A stretch of 60,354 bases of DNA, from the NCBI RefSeq assembly GCF_021341665.1, contig NZ_JAJTTH010000017.1, forward strand, positions 1-60,354. The letters run 5' to 3'. The stretch is from Pseudomonas sp. Au-Pse12. GTDB taxonomy: Bacteria; Pseudomonadota; Gammaproteobacteria; Pseudomonadales; Pseudomonadaceae. The translations under genes and the position numbers were made by a program. Below are positions 27,141-35,678 of this stretch, piece after piece (positions within the stretch are counted from its first letter, which is position 1; each line of letters starts with the position of its first letter). Below the pieces are notes generated by a model, which did no database searches, was not told the origin of the DNA, and saw nothing but the letters and a program-made list of their open reading frames with translations.

Positions 27141-28154
27141 ATGAATAGCAAGGCTGATGGGCTGTTTCGCGAGATCCGTATCGATCGCTATGACCTCGAA
27201 GGGGCCAGGAGCTGGATGGCCGGCATCTGTGGGCCGCACCGCCTGGAAACCGCGAACCCCGAACGCATCCGTTTCCACCACAGTGCCAACGTGCTCAGGT
27301 CGCGCTCCACGACCCTGGGCATCATCGAGTACGGCACCGATGTGGTGGTGGATATCGAGGACACCGAGCGCTTCAGCAGCTACAGCCTGAGCCTGCCGCT
27401 GTGCGGCGAGCAGGAACTGAGCAAGGACGGGCGCCTGTTGCGTTCGGACAGTGGCCAGGGGGTGATCATTGCGCCCAATGAAAGCCAGGTGCTGGCCATT
27501 TCCGGTGACTGCCGCAAGTTGCAGGTGGTGATTTCCCGGCCGGCCATGAGCGAGGCCCTGGAGGCCCTGCTGCAACGCCCGGTGGAGCTGCCGCTGCGCT
27601 TCGAGCCCGCCATGGATGCGCTGCACGGCGCCGCCGCGGCCTGGTGGCGCATGGCGCAGCACTTCATCGGCGAACTGGCCCAGGGCAACGAGCTCTATGA
27701 ACAGCTGGCCTTTACCCGGGAAATCGAAAGCTCATTGATCAAGGGCCTGATCCTGGCCCAGCCCAACAACTACTCCACTGAGCTGCAGGCGATGCTCGGG
27801 GTCAAGCTGCCGCATTACCTGGTGCGTGCCCGCCAGCACCTGCACGAGCATGCCCGCGAGACCGTGCACCTCGAAGACCTGGAGGCCGCGGCCGGGGTTT
27901 CGCGCTTCAAGCTGTTCGAGGCCTTTCGCAAGTATTTCGCCCTGTCGCCCATGGCCTATCTCAAGCGCTATCGGCTCAATGGCGTGCGCCAGGAAATTCT
28001 CGAACACGGCGCGGCGCGCAACATCTCGGAGATAGCCCTGGGCTGGGGCTTCACTCACCTGGGGCGGTTTTCCGCGGAGTACCGCAAGCTGTTCGACGAG
28101 GCGCCGAGCGTCACCGCCCAGCGTCACCCGGCGCGCCGCCCGGCAGGTTTCTAG
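27141..28154 (+). CDS. antR: AntR, AraC-family activator of antABC
   Basis: AntR activates the anthranilate dioxygenase operon in response to anthranilate. The 337-residue product has an N-terminal AraC_binding_2-like ligand domain. Two C-terminal helix-turn-helix motifs follow: EDLEAAAGVSRFKLFEAFRK and ISEIALGWGFTHLGRFSAEYRK. The ATG at 27141 follows a leader without a strong Shine-Dalgarno; the frame opens at 27033, but that would remove the repeat-bearing promoter. It is divergent from antA, as is usual for this pair. The stop codon lies in a 12-bp tandem repeat. Confidence 0.9.
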   Translation: MNSKADGLFREIRIDRYDLEGARSWMAGICGPHRLETANPERIRFHHSANVLRSRSTTLGIIEYGTDVVVDIEDTERFSSYSLSLPLCGEQELSKDGRLLRSDSGQGVIIAPNESQVLAISGDCRKLQVVISRPAMSEALEALLQRPVELPLRFEPAMDALHGAAAAWWRMAQHFIGELAQGNELYEQLAFTREIESSLIKGLILAQPNNYSTELQAMLGVKLPHYLVRARQHLHEHARETVHLEDLEAAAGVSRFKLFEAFRKYFALSPMAYLKRYRLNGVRQEILEHGAARNISEIALGWGFTHLGRFSAEYRKLFDEAPSVTAQRHPARRPAGF

Positions 28155-28178
28155 GCAGGTTTCTAGACGGGTATCTAG
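28143..28178. repeat. 12-bp tandem repeat over the antR stop codon
   Basis: GCAGGTTTCTAG occurs twice back to back (28143-28154 and 28155-28166), followed by a degenerate third copy, ACGGGTATCTAG. Each copy ends in TAG in the antR frame, so extra in-frame stops follow the real one. It looks like replication slippage. Confidence 0.75.
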
Positions 28179-28184
28179 GCCGGC

Positions 28185-28667
28185 TTACTTGCGCAGCACC
28201 AGGTCCAGCAGGCTGTTCTGTTCCTTGATCTTCTGCAGGACGATTTCCGAGCGGATGTCGGTGACGCCCGAAGCGCGGTTCAGGTGATTGACGATGAAAT
28301 CCGAGAAGTGCTTGAGGTTGCGCGCCTGCACCCGCAGCACGTAGTTGCTGGCGCCGGTGATCACGTAGGCGGCGACCACTTCCGGCCACTGCTGGACCTT
28401 GCCGATGAACGTCTCGTGCCAGCCTTCCACGTCCTGGCGCAGGGACAGATGGACGATGGCTTCCAGCTCGATGCCCAGGCGCTCGGCATTGAGCTGGGCA
28501 CGGTAGCCGCTGATGATCCCGTCGCCTTCGAGCATGCGCAGGCGACGCAGGCAGGCCGAGGGCGAAAGGGCCACTTTCTCCGCCAGTTCCTGGTTGCTGA
28601 TACGCCCGTCCTGTTGCAGGAAGTAGAGGATGCGCAGGTCGGTGGAGTCGAGGGTCATGGCTGGCAT
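28185..28667 (-). CDS. kynR: KynR, Lrp/AsnC-family regulator of kynurenine genes
   Basis: This 160-residue Lrp-type regulator has the N-terminal helix-turn-helix DSTDLRILYFLQQDGRISNQELAEKVALSPSACLRRL split over residues 6-45. An effector-binding RAM domain follows (ASNYVLRVQARNLKHFSDFI). It is divergent from kynU, the arrangement known for KynR, which activates kyn genes in response to kynurenine. The start could instead be the ATG at 28658, giving 157 residues; neither has a strong ribosome site. Confidence 0.88.
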   Translation of the reverse strand: MPAMTLDSTDLRILYFLQQDGRISNQELAEKVALSPSACLRRLRMLEGDGIISGYRAQLNAERLGIELEAIVHLSLRQDVEGWHETFIGKVQQWPEVVAAYVITGASNYVLRVQARNLKHFSDFIVNHLNRASGVTDIRSEIVLQKIKEQNSLLDLVLRK

Positions 28668-28692
28668 AAATCCGCGTTTTTTGTGGGAGGAT

Positions 28693-28748
28693 TAGAATTT
28701 TATTCGAGAGTAGTACGGTAACGCGCTGCACTTTGCACGAAAATTCTA
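28693..28748. promoter_or_regulatory. kynR-kynU intergenic inverted repeat
   Basis: TAGAATTTT (28693-28701) and AAAATTCTA (28740-28748) are perfect 9-bp inverted copies, centred 47 bases apart, between the divergent kynR and kynU genes. The AT-rich dyad in an otherwise GC-rich stretch suits an Lrp-family protein. It differs in sequence from the kynB-side repeat. Confidence 0.45.
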
Positions 28749-28846
28749 GCGGGCTTCGTCCATTATTTCCTGAGTTTGCGGGTCGTCCAGACCCCGTGCC
28801 CGGCCTGTTCCAGGCGGGCATGACCTTGACCAAGACAGGACTGCCA

Positions 28847-30097
28847 ATGATCGATAAAAACCACTGCCTGCGTCTCGATGAACAGGACCCCCTGGCGCCG
28901 CTGCGCCAACAGTTCGCCTTGCCCGAGGGGGTGATCTACCTCGATGGCAACTCCCTGGGTGCCCGCCCCGTGGCGTCCCTGGAGCGGGCCCGGCAAGTGA
29001 TCGAGCAGGAGTGGGGCGACGGCCTGATCCGCAGCTGGAACAGCGCCGGCTGGCGTGACCTGCCGCAGCGCCTGGGTGACCGCCTGGCCTCGCTGATCGG
29101 CGCCGGCAGTGGCGAAGTGGTGATCACCGACACCACGTCCATCAACCTGTTCAAGGTGCTCAGCGCGGCCTTGCGGGTGCAGGCCGAACGCGCCCCCGAG
29201 CGGCGGGTGATCGTTTCCGAGAGCAGCAACTTTCCCACCGACCTGTACATCGCCGAGGGCCTGACCCAGATGCTTGAGCAGGGCTATTCCCTGCGCCTGG
29301 TGGACAGCCCGGAACAACTGCCGGCGGCAATCGACCAGGACGTGGCGGTGGTGATGCTCACCCACGTCAACTACAAGACCGGCTACATGCACGACATGCA
29401 GGCCGTCACCGGGCTGATCCACGAAGCCGGCGCCCTGAGCCTCTGGGACCTGGCCCACTCGGCCGGCGCGGTGCCGGTGGAGCTGAACCGCAGCGGCGCC
29501 GACTACGCCATCGGCTGCACCTACAAATACCTCAATGGCGGCCCGGGTTCGCAAGCCTTCGCCTGGGTCGCACCGGCCCTGTGCAACCTGGTGACCCAGC
29601 CGTTGTCCGGCTGGTTCGGCCATGCCCGGCAGTTCGACATGGCCACCCGGTACGAACCCGCCAGCGGTATCGCGCGCTACCTGTGCGGCACCCAGCCGAT
29701 CACCTCCCTGGCCATGGTCGAATGCGGCCTGGAGGTCTTCGAGCAGACCGACATGCAGAGCCTGCGGCGCAAGTCCCTGGCCCTGACCGACCTGTTCATC
29801 GAACTGGTGGAGCAGCGCTGCGCCGGCCACGACCTGGAGCTGGTGACCCCGCGTGACCACGCCAAGCGCGGCAGCCACGTGAGCTTCGAGCACCCCGAAG
29901 GCTACGCGGTGATCCAGGCCCTGATCGCCCGCGGCGTGATCGGCGACTACCGCGAACCGCGGATCATGCGTTTCGGTTTCACCCCGCTCTACACCCGCTT
30001 CAGCGAAGTCTGGGATGCGGTGCAGATCCTCGGTGAAATCCTCGATCAGAAAACCTGGGCCCAGGCGCAGTTCCAGGTGCGTCACAGCGTGACCTGA
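28847..30097 (+). CDS. kynU: Kynureninase
   Basis: KynU is a PLP enzyme that cleaves kynurenine to anthranilate and alanine. The 416-residue product has VIYLDGNSLGARP near the N terminus, SLWDLAHSAGAVPVEL for cofactor contact and the PLP-lysine segment AIGCTYKYLNGGPGSQAF. The ATG at 28847 has AGGA 8-9 bases upstream. It supplies the anthranilate used by AntABC, whose genes lie just across antR and kynR. Confidence 0.95.
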   Translation: MIDKNHCLRLDEQDPLAPLRQQFALPEGVIYLDGNSLGARPVASLERARQVIEQEWGDGLIRSWNSAGWRDLPQRLGDRLASLIGAGSGEVVITDTTSINLFKVLSAALRVQAERAPERRVIVSESSNFPTDLYIAEGLTQMLEQGYSLRLVDSPEQLPAAIDQDVAVVMLTHVNYKTGYMHDMQAVTGLIHEAGALSLWDLAHSAGAVPVELNRSGADYAIGCTYKYLNGGPGSQAFAWVAPALCNLVTQPLSGWFGHARQFDMATRYEPASGIARYLCGTQPITSLAMVECGLEVFEQTDMQSLRRKSLALTDLFIELVEQRCAGHDLELVTPRDHAKRGSHVSFEHPEGYAVIQALIARGVIGDYREPRIMRFGFTPLYTRFSEVWDAVQILGEILDQKTWAQAQFQVRHSVT

Positions 30098-30207
30098 GAC
30101 GCGCCTCACCTCCTGGTCGCCGCCGCCCGCGGCGACCAGGCAAGCGGCACAAGGACGGGCCGTCACATCGATTCATACGTGCACACAACAATAAAGAGGC
30201 ACTCAAA

Positions 30208-31611
30208 GTGACCACCTCCAACAAGGGTTTCGAAGCGATTTCCAATCGCGAGCACGGCCTCAGGCGCCAGCTGACCGCCGGCCAGATGAGCATGATCGCC
30301 ATCGGCGGGGCCATCGGCACCGGCCTGTTCATGGGCAGCGCCTATGCCATCGGTTATGCCGGCCCCAGCGTGCTGCTGAGCTACGCCATCGGGGCCTTGA
30401 TCACCCTGATCCTGATGGGCTGCCTGGCGGAAATGACCGTGGCCCATTCCACCTCCGGCTCCTTCGGCGCCTACGCCGAGTTCTACGTCAGCCCGCTGGC
30501 CGGTTTCCTGGTGCGCTACGCCTACTGGGCGGCCATCGTCCTGGCGGTGGGCGCCGAAGTCACGGCCATCGCCATGTACATGAAGTACTGGTTTGCCAAC
30601 GTTCCGGAATGGGTGTGGATCATCTCCTTCTCCAGCGTGCTGATCGTGCTCAACGGCATCAGCGTGAAGACCTTCGGCAACTTCGAATACTGGTTCTCCA
30701 CCATCAAGATCGCCGCCATCGTCGGCTTCATCATCCTCGCGGTGTACGTGGTGTTCGGTTCCGGCAACCCCGACTACGGGCTGCACAACTACAGTGCCCA
30801 CGGCGGCTTCTTCCCCAACGGTTTCGAGGGCATGTGGATCGCGGTGATCGTGTCGATCTTCAGCTACCTGAGCGTGGAGATGATCGCGGTGGCGGCGGGG
30901 GAGGCCAAGGACCCGCAGCGCGCGGTGAAGCAGGCCTTTCGCGCGACCATCGTGCGCCTGGTGGTGTTCTACCTGCTGACCCTGGCGCTGATGCTGGCCA
31001 TCGTGCCCTGGGTCCAGGCCGGCAAGGCCCAGAGCCCGTTCGTCACGGTGATGCAGACCATCGGTATTCCCGGGGCCACCGGGGTGATGAACTTCGTGAT
31101 CCTGATCGCTGCGCTGTCGGCGATGAACAGCCAGCTCTACATCACCACGCGGATGATGTTCAGCCTGTCCCGCGCCGGTTACGCGCCCAAGTCCATGGGA
31201 GCCTTGAGCAAGAACGGGATTCCGCTCAATGCCTTGCTGCTGTCCAGCTCCGGCATCGCCCTGGCGACCCTGGTCAACGTGCTGTACCCGGAAAGCTCAT
31301 TCACCCTGATGATGGCGATCTCGATGTTCGGCGCGATCTTCACCTGGTTCATGATCTTCCTCACCCACTACTGCTTCCGCCGCTATCACCAGCGCCACGG
31401 CGAGCAGCAGCTGTCGTTCCGCATGCGCCTGTTTCCCTACAGCACCCTGCTGGGGCTGGTGCTGATGGGGGCGGTGATGATCACCACCTTCTTCACCGAG
31501 GCGTTCAAGATGACCCTGGTGTTCGGGGTGCCGTTCCTGCTGTTGCTGACCCTGGTCTACTACCTGTGCTTCCGTAAGCCGAGGACGGTCGCCGGGTTGT
31601 CCGAGGTCTGA
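30208..31611 (+). CDS. Amino acid permease (APC superfamily, GABA/AnsP type)
   Basis: This 467-residue permease has about 12 membrane helices, with MIAIGGAIGTGLFMGSAYAIG at the start and FSYLSVEMIAVAAGEAKDPQRAV in the middle. The GTG at 30208 is a good start, with AAAGAGG 8-9 bases upstream. It follows kynU by 110 bases on the same strand, so it may be co-transcribed. P. aeruginosa kyn loci have a comparable permease neighbour. Tryptophan, kynurenine or alanine are plausible substrates, but the sequence alone does not decide. Confidence 0.86.
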   Translation: MTTSNKGFEAISNREHGLRRQLTAGQMSMIAIGGAIGTGLFMGSAYAIGYAGPSVLLSYAIGALITLILMGCLAEMTVAHSTSGSFGAYAEFYVSPLAGFLVRYAYWAAIVLAVGAEVTAIAMYMKYWFANVPEWVWIISFSSVLIVLNGISVKTFGNFEYWFSTIKIAAIVGFIILAVYVVFGSGNPDYGLHNYSAHGGFFPNGFEGMWIAVIVSIFSYLSVEMIAVAAGEAKDPQRAVKQAFRATIVRLVVFYLLTLALMLAIVPWVQAGKAQSPFVTVMQTIGIPGATGVMNFVILIAALSAMNSQLYITTRMMFSLSRAGYAPKSMGALSKNGIPLNALLLSSSGIALATLVNVLYPESSFTLMMAISMFGAIFTWFMIFLTHYCFRRYHQRHGEQQLSFRMRLFPYSTLLGLVLMGAVMITTFFTEAFKMTLVFGVPFLLLLTLVYYLCFRKPRTVAGLSEV

Positions 31612-31632
31612 GGCCACGCCTCCCGGGGCGCC

Positions 31633-32004
31633 CTAGAGGCTGCCCAGGGGGCACTCCTGGCGGGCCTGTTGCAGGCTGGTCTCGAAGATATCGAGCCGGC
31701 CCTGCAACTCCTGCAAGTCATCGATCTGCTGTTGCAGCTCGCGCCTCTTTTGCGCCAGGGCGGCCTGCGCGCGGTCCCAGGGAAAGGCCTGGCCCTGGTG
31801 CGTGGCGAACACCTGCTGCAGCTCCTTGAGCTTGAAACCCAACTGCTGCGCGCACTTGATGAACATCAGTTGCTCGACGCTCTGCGCGTCATACAGGCGG
31901 TAGCGACCCTGGCGCGGGGCTTCGGGCAACAGGCCGATGGCTTCGTAATGGCGGATGCTCTTGACCGTGGTTCCGGACAGTTGCGCGGCTTGGCCGATGT
32001 ACAT
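31633..32004 (-). CDS. MerR-family regulator, likely controlling the adjacent quinone reductase
   Basis: This 123-residue protein has a MerR winged helix (MYIGQAAQLSGTTVKSIRHYEAIGLL), the signature GRYRLYDAQSVEQLMFIKCAQQLGF, a long dimerisation helix and a short tail with one cysteine (RQECPLG). It is second after the NAD(P)H oxidoreductase gene on the minus strand (64 bases between them). A MerR-type promoter with a long spacer lies before that operon, so autoregulation together with the oxidoreductase is likely. The inducer is unknown; the lone tail cysteine might sense electrophiles. Confidence 0.87.
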   Translation of the reverse strand: MYIGQAAQLSGTTVKSIRHYEAIGLLPEAPRQGRYRLYDAQSVEQLMFIKCAQQLGFKLKELQQVFATHQGQAFPWDRAQAALAQKRRELQQQIDDLQELQGRLDIFETSLQQARQECPLGSL

Positions 32005-32068
32005 GAAGGCTCCTTTTCCAGTACCGGGCCGTCCGGCGGTGGACGGCGTTGCGCATTATCCGGCGCTT

Positions 32069-32644
32069 TCACTGCCTGGCAAGGTACTGCGCCTGCATCA
32101 GCCAATCGGCCTTGCGTTCTTCGCTGGCGTCCAGCACCGGGCCAAAGGTCAGGGTGCGCAACGGCTTGATGCCGCAGAAAGCCAGGGTGGTGCGGCGCAT
32201 CTGCTGCAAACCGGGCATGCGGTAGAACCAGCGGAAATACCAGGGCGGGGTGTCCATGGTCACCATCAGGTGGGCGGTGCGGCCCTTGAGCAGTTGCTCG
32301 GGAAAGGCCTTGCCGGGGCGGTACTTGAAGGCGAAGCCCGGCAGCAGCACACGGTCGAGAAAACCTTTCATCAACGCCGGAATCCCGCCCCACCAGATGG
32401 GGAAGACCCAGGTCAGGTGCTCGGCCCAGAGGATGTCGGCCTGGGCTTGGCGCAGGTCGTCTTCCAGGGGCTGGATCAGCCGGTAGCCTTCACGCAGCAC
32501 CGGGTCGAAGTGCAGGTCGCCGAGACTGAGCTGGCGCACCTCATGCCCGGCCTCCTGCGCCGCCTTCACGTAGCGCTCGCTCAATGCCGCGCACAGGCTG
32601 TGGCGTGATGGGTGGCCGAGAATCACCAGGATGCGTTTGCTCAT
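32069..32644 (-). CDS. NAD(P)H oxidoreductase, NQO1/KefF-like flavodoxin fold
   Basis: This 191-residue flavodoxin-like quinone reductase has the FMN/FAD loop ILGHPSRHSLCAALSERY near the N terminus. Typical family segments are AEHLTWVFPIWWGGIPALMKGFLDRV and GRTAHLMVTMDTPPWYFRW. Family members reduce quinones by two electrons and so avoid redox cycling. The ATG at 32644 is chosen because the upstream extension covers the promoter and the LysR stop. It heads a two-gene operon with the MerR gene. Confidence 0.87.
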   Translation of the reverse strand: MSKRILVILGHPSRHSLCAALSERYVKAAQEAGHEVRQLSLGDLHFDPVLREGYRLIQPLEDDLRQAQADILWAEHLTWVFPIWWGGIPALMKGFLDRVLLPGFAFKYRPGKAFPEQLLKGRTAHLMVTMDTPPWYFRWFYRMPGLQQMRRTTLAFCGIKPLRTLTFGPVLDASEERKADWLMQAQYLARQ

Positions 32645-32674
32645 TGCCGTGGTCCTTGAGGAATAAACCCCAAG

Positions 32675-32704
32675 GCTAAAGTCTGCCCCTAAGGGGAGAG
32701 TCAA
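32675..32704 (-). promoter_or_regulatory. MerR-type promoter of the oxidoreductase-merR operon
   Basis: On the minus strand TTGACT (32699-32704) and TTTAGC (32675-32680) are separated by 18 bases; reading the -10 as TTAGCC makes it 19. The perfect palindrome CCCCTNAGGGG (32686-32696) sits within the spacer. A dyad in an overlong spacer is the hallmark of MerR-regulated promoters. The -35 overlaps the stop codon of the upstream LysR gene. Confidence 0.65.
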
Positions 32705-33582
32705 GGTTCCAGCAGCGCGCGACACAAGCCCTGTGCGTACAGCGGCAGGGCCTCGAAGTCACGGGCGCACAGCAGCAGCCGGCGCCGTGCCCAGGCCTCG
32801 TCCAGTGGGCGGCTGTGCAGTTGCAGATGCGGGTTGCGCTGCAGGGCGGCCAGGGGCACCAGCGCCAGCCCGGCGCCACGGGCGACCATGCGCAGCAGCG
32901 CGTCGAAACCCTCGGCGCGGATGCGCAATGGCATGCGCCGGCCCAGGTGCAGGGCCTGTTCCTCCAGGTACACCGCCAGGGCGCTGTGGCTGGCCAGGCC
33001 GACATAGTCGTGGGCCAGGCTGTCGCTGAAGCTGGGGGCCGGCTGGGCGCTCAAGGGGTGGCCCGGGGGCATCGCCAGCACCAGTGGGTCGTCGCGAAAT
33101 GCCCGGGTCATCAGGCCCTGGGTGTCGACCGCGTCAGACACGATTCCCAGGTCCGCCGCGCCCTGGCGCAGGGCGTGGGTGATGCGCTGGCTGGGCAGTT
33201 CCTGCAGTTCGATATCGACCTGCGGATGGCTGTGCAGAAAGTCCGCCAGCCGCTCCGGCAGGTACTCGCTGAGGGCGGTGGTGTTGCACAACAGGCGCAC
33301 CTGGCCCTTGACCCCCCTGGCGTATTCACCGAGGTCCTGTTGCAGGTGCTCGGCGTACAGCAGCAGCGTTCGCGCGTGCTGGGCCAGGGCCTTGCCAGCG
33401 GCCGTCGGGCGGATGCCGCGACGCCCGCGTTCGAGGAACTCGATGCCCAGCGAGGCTTCCATGGCACGGATTCGAGCGCTGGCGGCGGCCAGCGACAAGT
33501 GGCTGCGAGCGGCGCCGGCGGTGATGTTGCCGGCCTCCAGAATGTTCAGGTACAGCCGCAGGTCGATCAGGTCGAAGTGCAT
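32701..33582 (-). CDS. LysR-family regulator
   Basis: This 293-residue protein has a winged helix (DLRLYLNILEAGNITAGAARSHLSLAAASARIRAMEASLG over residues 6-46) and a LysR ligand-binding domain. It is divergent from the TauE/SafE-type exporter gene with a 137-base gap, which is a common regulator-transporter layout. The ATG at 33582 follows GGGATGCTCC, a weak ribosome site. The stop overlaps the promoter of the quinone reductase operon. Confidence 0.87.
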   Translation of the reverse strand: MHFDLIDLRLYLNILEAGNITAGAARSHLSLAAASARIRAMEASLGIEFLERGRRGIRPTAAGKALAQHARTLLLYAEHLQQDLGEYARGVKGQVRLLCNTTALSEYLPERLADFLHSHPQVDIELQELPSQRITHALRQGAADLGIVSDAVDTQGLMTRAFRDDPLVLAMPPGHPLSAQPAPSFSDSLAHDYVGLASHSALAVYLEEQALHLGRRMPLRIRAEGFDALLRMVARGAGLALVPLAALQRNPHLQLHSRPLDEAWARRRLLLCARDFEALPLYAQGLCRALLEP

Positions 33583-33719
33583 GGAGCATCCCTCGGTGAG
33601 CTTGGTCTGCCGCAGGCGGTGGCGAGCAAGGGGTTTTTGCATGTGCCTATTGCAGGGCAAGAGGCTGGCTCAGTATATGGCAGATTTTCAGCATGCCGCT
33701 GCGGGTGCAGCATTGGCCC

Positions 33720-34484
33720 ATGAACAGCTCACTCGCGTTTTATCAGCACCTTGGAATGGCCCTTTCACTGCTGGTCATCGGCACATTCTTGCTGGCCGGC
33801 ATGGTCAAGGGCGTGATCGGCCTCGGCTTGCCCACCATCGCCATGGGGCTATTGGGGCTGGCTATGGCTCCGGCGCAGGCTGCGGCTTTGCTGATCATTC
33901 CGGCGACCCTGACCAATCTCTGGCAACTGGCCTTTGGCGGGCACCTGCCGGCGCTGCTCAAGCGCCTGTGGCCGATGCTGCTGGCGATCTTCGTCGGCAC
34001 GGCCGCCGGTTCCCTGTGGCTGGGCATCGAGGGCGGGCATTGGGTGGTGCGCGGGTTGGGCGCGGCGCTGCTGCTGTATGCCCTGAGCGGCCTGCTGCTG
34101 CCGGCGTTGCGGGTGTCGGCGGCCCGGGAGCGCTGGCTGGCGCCGCTGTGCGGGCTGGTCACCGGGGTGATCACTTCGGCCACTGGGGTGTTCGTGATTC
34201 CGGCGGTGCCTTATCTACAGGCCCTGGGCTTGAACAGGGACCCACTGGTGCAGGCCCTGGGCCTGTCGTTCACCGTCTCGACCCTGGCCCTGGCCGCCGG
34301 CCTGTTGTGGCGCGGCGCCCTGGGCGGCGCCGAGCTGGGGGCGTCCGTGCTGACCCTGGCGCCGGCGCTGCTGGGCATGTGGTTGGGGCAATGGCTGCGC
34401 CAGCGCATTAGCGCCTTGCTGTTCAAGCGGGTGTTCTTTGTCGGCCTGGCCCTGTTGGGCGGGCACTTGCTGATCAGCGGCTAG
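33720..34484 (+). CDS. TauE/SafE-family membrane exporter
   Basis: This 254-residue inner-membrane protein has about 7-8 hydrophobic helices and the repeated family motif: MVKGVIGLGLPTIAMGLLGL at the start, and LVTGVITSATGVFVIPAVPYLQALG in the second half. Family members export sulfite, sulfoacetate or other organic anions. The substrate is unknown here. The ATG at 33720 is favoured over a GC-rich nine-residue extension. The neighbouring divergent LysR gene is the likely regulator. Confidence 0.85.
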   Translation: MNSSLAFYQHLGMALSLLVIGTFLLAGMVKGVIGLGLPTIAMGLLGLAMAPAQAAALLIIPATLTNLWQLAFGGHLPALLKRLWPMLLAIFVGTAAGSLWLGIEGGHWVVRGLGAALLLYALSGLLLPALRVSAARERWLAPLCGLVTGVITSATGVFVIPAVPYLQALGLNRDPLVQALGLSFTVSTLALAAGLLWRGALGGAELGASVLTLAPALLGMWLGQWLRQRISALLFKRVFFVGLALLGGHLLISG

Positions 34485-34493
34485 GCCTTGTGC

Positions 34494-34823
34494 TCAGCGG
34501 CCAGCCGAGGCCGGGCTGAGCATGTCGATGGCGCGGATCTCGAAGTCGCGCTCCAGGTAGTCCAGGCGCGCGTCGAGAAACTGCTGCATGTGCGGCAGGC
34601 CGGAGTGGGTATCCAGCGCCTCCTGGGAGGCCCAGACCTCGTAGAAGATGAACAGGCTCGGGTCTTCCCGGTCCCGCAGCATGTGGTATTCGATGCAGCC
34701 GGCTTCGGCGCGGCTGGCGGCGACATGGCTCAGGAAGAACGCCTGGAAGGCGTCGGCGCGTTCGGCGCGGGTCTTGGCGTGGAGGATAAAGGCCTGGGGC
34801 GTGGACATGCACAAAGCACTCAT
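34494..34823 (-). CDS. Antibiotic biosynthesis monooxygenase-fold protein (quinol monooxygenase-like)
   Basis: This 109-residue ABM-domain protein has the typical pattern FILHAKTRAERADAFQAFF, a central AGCIEYHMLRDREDPSLFIFYEVWASQEALDTH stretch over residues 41-74, and PHMQQFLDARL. E. coli YgiN, a quinol monooxygenase paired with MdaB, is of this type. Here the gene is divergent from an mdaB homologue across 189 bases. An ATG at 34808 is an alternative start; neither has a clear ribosome site. Confidence 0.8.
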   Translation of the reverse strand: MSALCMSTPQAFILHAKTRAERADAFQAFFLSHVAASRAEAGCIEYHMLRDREDPSLFIFYEVWASQEALDTHSGLPHMQQFLDARLDYLERDFEIRAIDMLSPASAGR

Positions 34824-34883
34824 TGACAGGAAAGGTGCTGAGAATCCTAAGGCAAAGATCGGCTGTCGATTCGTGCGTTTTGG

Positions 34884-34898
34884 TCAAATGTATTTTGA
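34884..34898. promoter_or_regulatory. Candidate LysR operator between the monooxygenase gene and mdaB
   Basis: TCAAATGTATTTTGA is a 15-bp dyad (TCAAA, five bases, TTTGA) in the 189-base divergent region. The downstream LysR gene at 35679 is a candidate binder. Confidence 0.4.
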
Positions 34899-35012
34899 GC
34901 ATCCCGGGCTTATTCCCAGGCCCCTGCCTGATTAACCTGCCGCCATCGTTTGCAACCTTCACAGCCCGCCGCTGCCAATGCGCGATGGGTTGTTCCCCGA
35001 TGAGGCCGGATC

Positions 35013-35603
35013 ATGAAAAAAGTACTGCTGCTCAATGGCGCCAAACAGTTCGCCCACTCCGATGGCCGCTACAACGCCACCCTGCACGACACCGCCCTGG
35101 CGGTGCTGGATCGCGGTGGCCTGGAGGTCAAGGTCACCCATATCGACGAGGGGTATGACATCCAGGAAGAAGTGGCGAAGTTTCTCTGGGCCGACGTGAT
35201 CATCTACCAGATGCCCGGCTGGTGGATGGGCGCGCCGTGGATCGTCAAGAAGTACATCGACGAAGTCTTCACCGAAGGCCACGGCAGCCTCTACGCCAGC
35301 GATGGCCGGACCCGCTCCGACGCCTCGCAGAAGTACGGCAGCGGCGGCCTGATCCAGGGCAAGCAGTACATGCTCTCGCTGACCTGGAACGCGCCGCAGC
35401 AGGCCTTCGACGACCCGACCGACTTCTTCGAAGCCAAGGGCGTGGACGCGGTCTACTTCCCGTTCCACAAGGCCAACCAGTTCCTCGGCATGAGCGGTTT
35501 GCCGACCTTCCTCTGTGTCGACGTGATGAAGCGCCCGAACATCGAAGGCGATGTGCAGCGTTATGCGCAGCACCTCAAGGCGGTGTTCAATCTCCGGGGC
35601 TGA
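35013..35603 (+). CDS. mdaB: MdaB-type NADPH quinone reductase (modulator of drug activity B)
   Basis: This is a 196-residue flavodoxin-fold quinone reductase with the MdaB signature: LLLNGAKQFAHSDGRYNATLH for the flavin, WADVIIYQMPGWWMGAPWIVKKYIDEV, and SLTWNAPQQAFDDP. It reduces quinones by two electrons. GAGGCCGGATC precedes the ATG. It is divergent from the quinol-monooxygenase-like gene and followed 75 bases later by a LysR gene on the same strand, so the three form a small quinone-stress unit. Confidence 0.92.
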   Translation: MKKVLLLNGAKQFAHSDGRYNATLHDTALAVLDRGGLEVKVTHIDEGYDIQEEVAKFLWADVIIYQMPGWWMGAPWIVKKYIDEVFTEGHGSLYASDGRTRSDASQKYGSGGLIQGKQYMLSLTWNAPQQAFDDPTDFFEAKGVDAVYFPFHKANQFLGMSGLPTFLCVDVMKRPNIEGDVQRYAQHLKAVFNLRG

Positions 35604-35678
35604 ATCCGGCTACTATTGAGCGCCTTGAAGCGGGCCTGCGGTTTATCCAGGGCCCACCTGCGCCGATAAAGGACTCCT

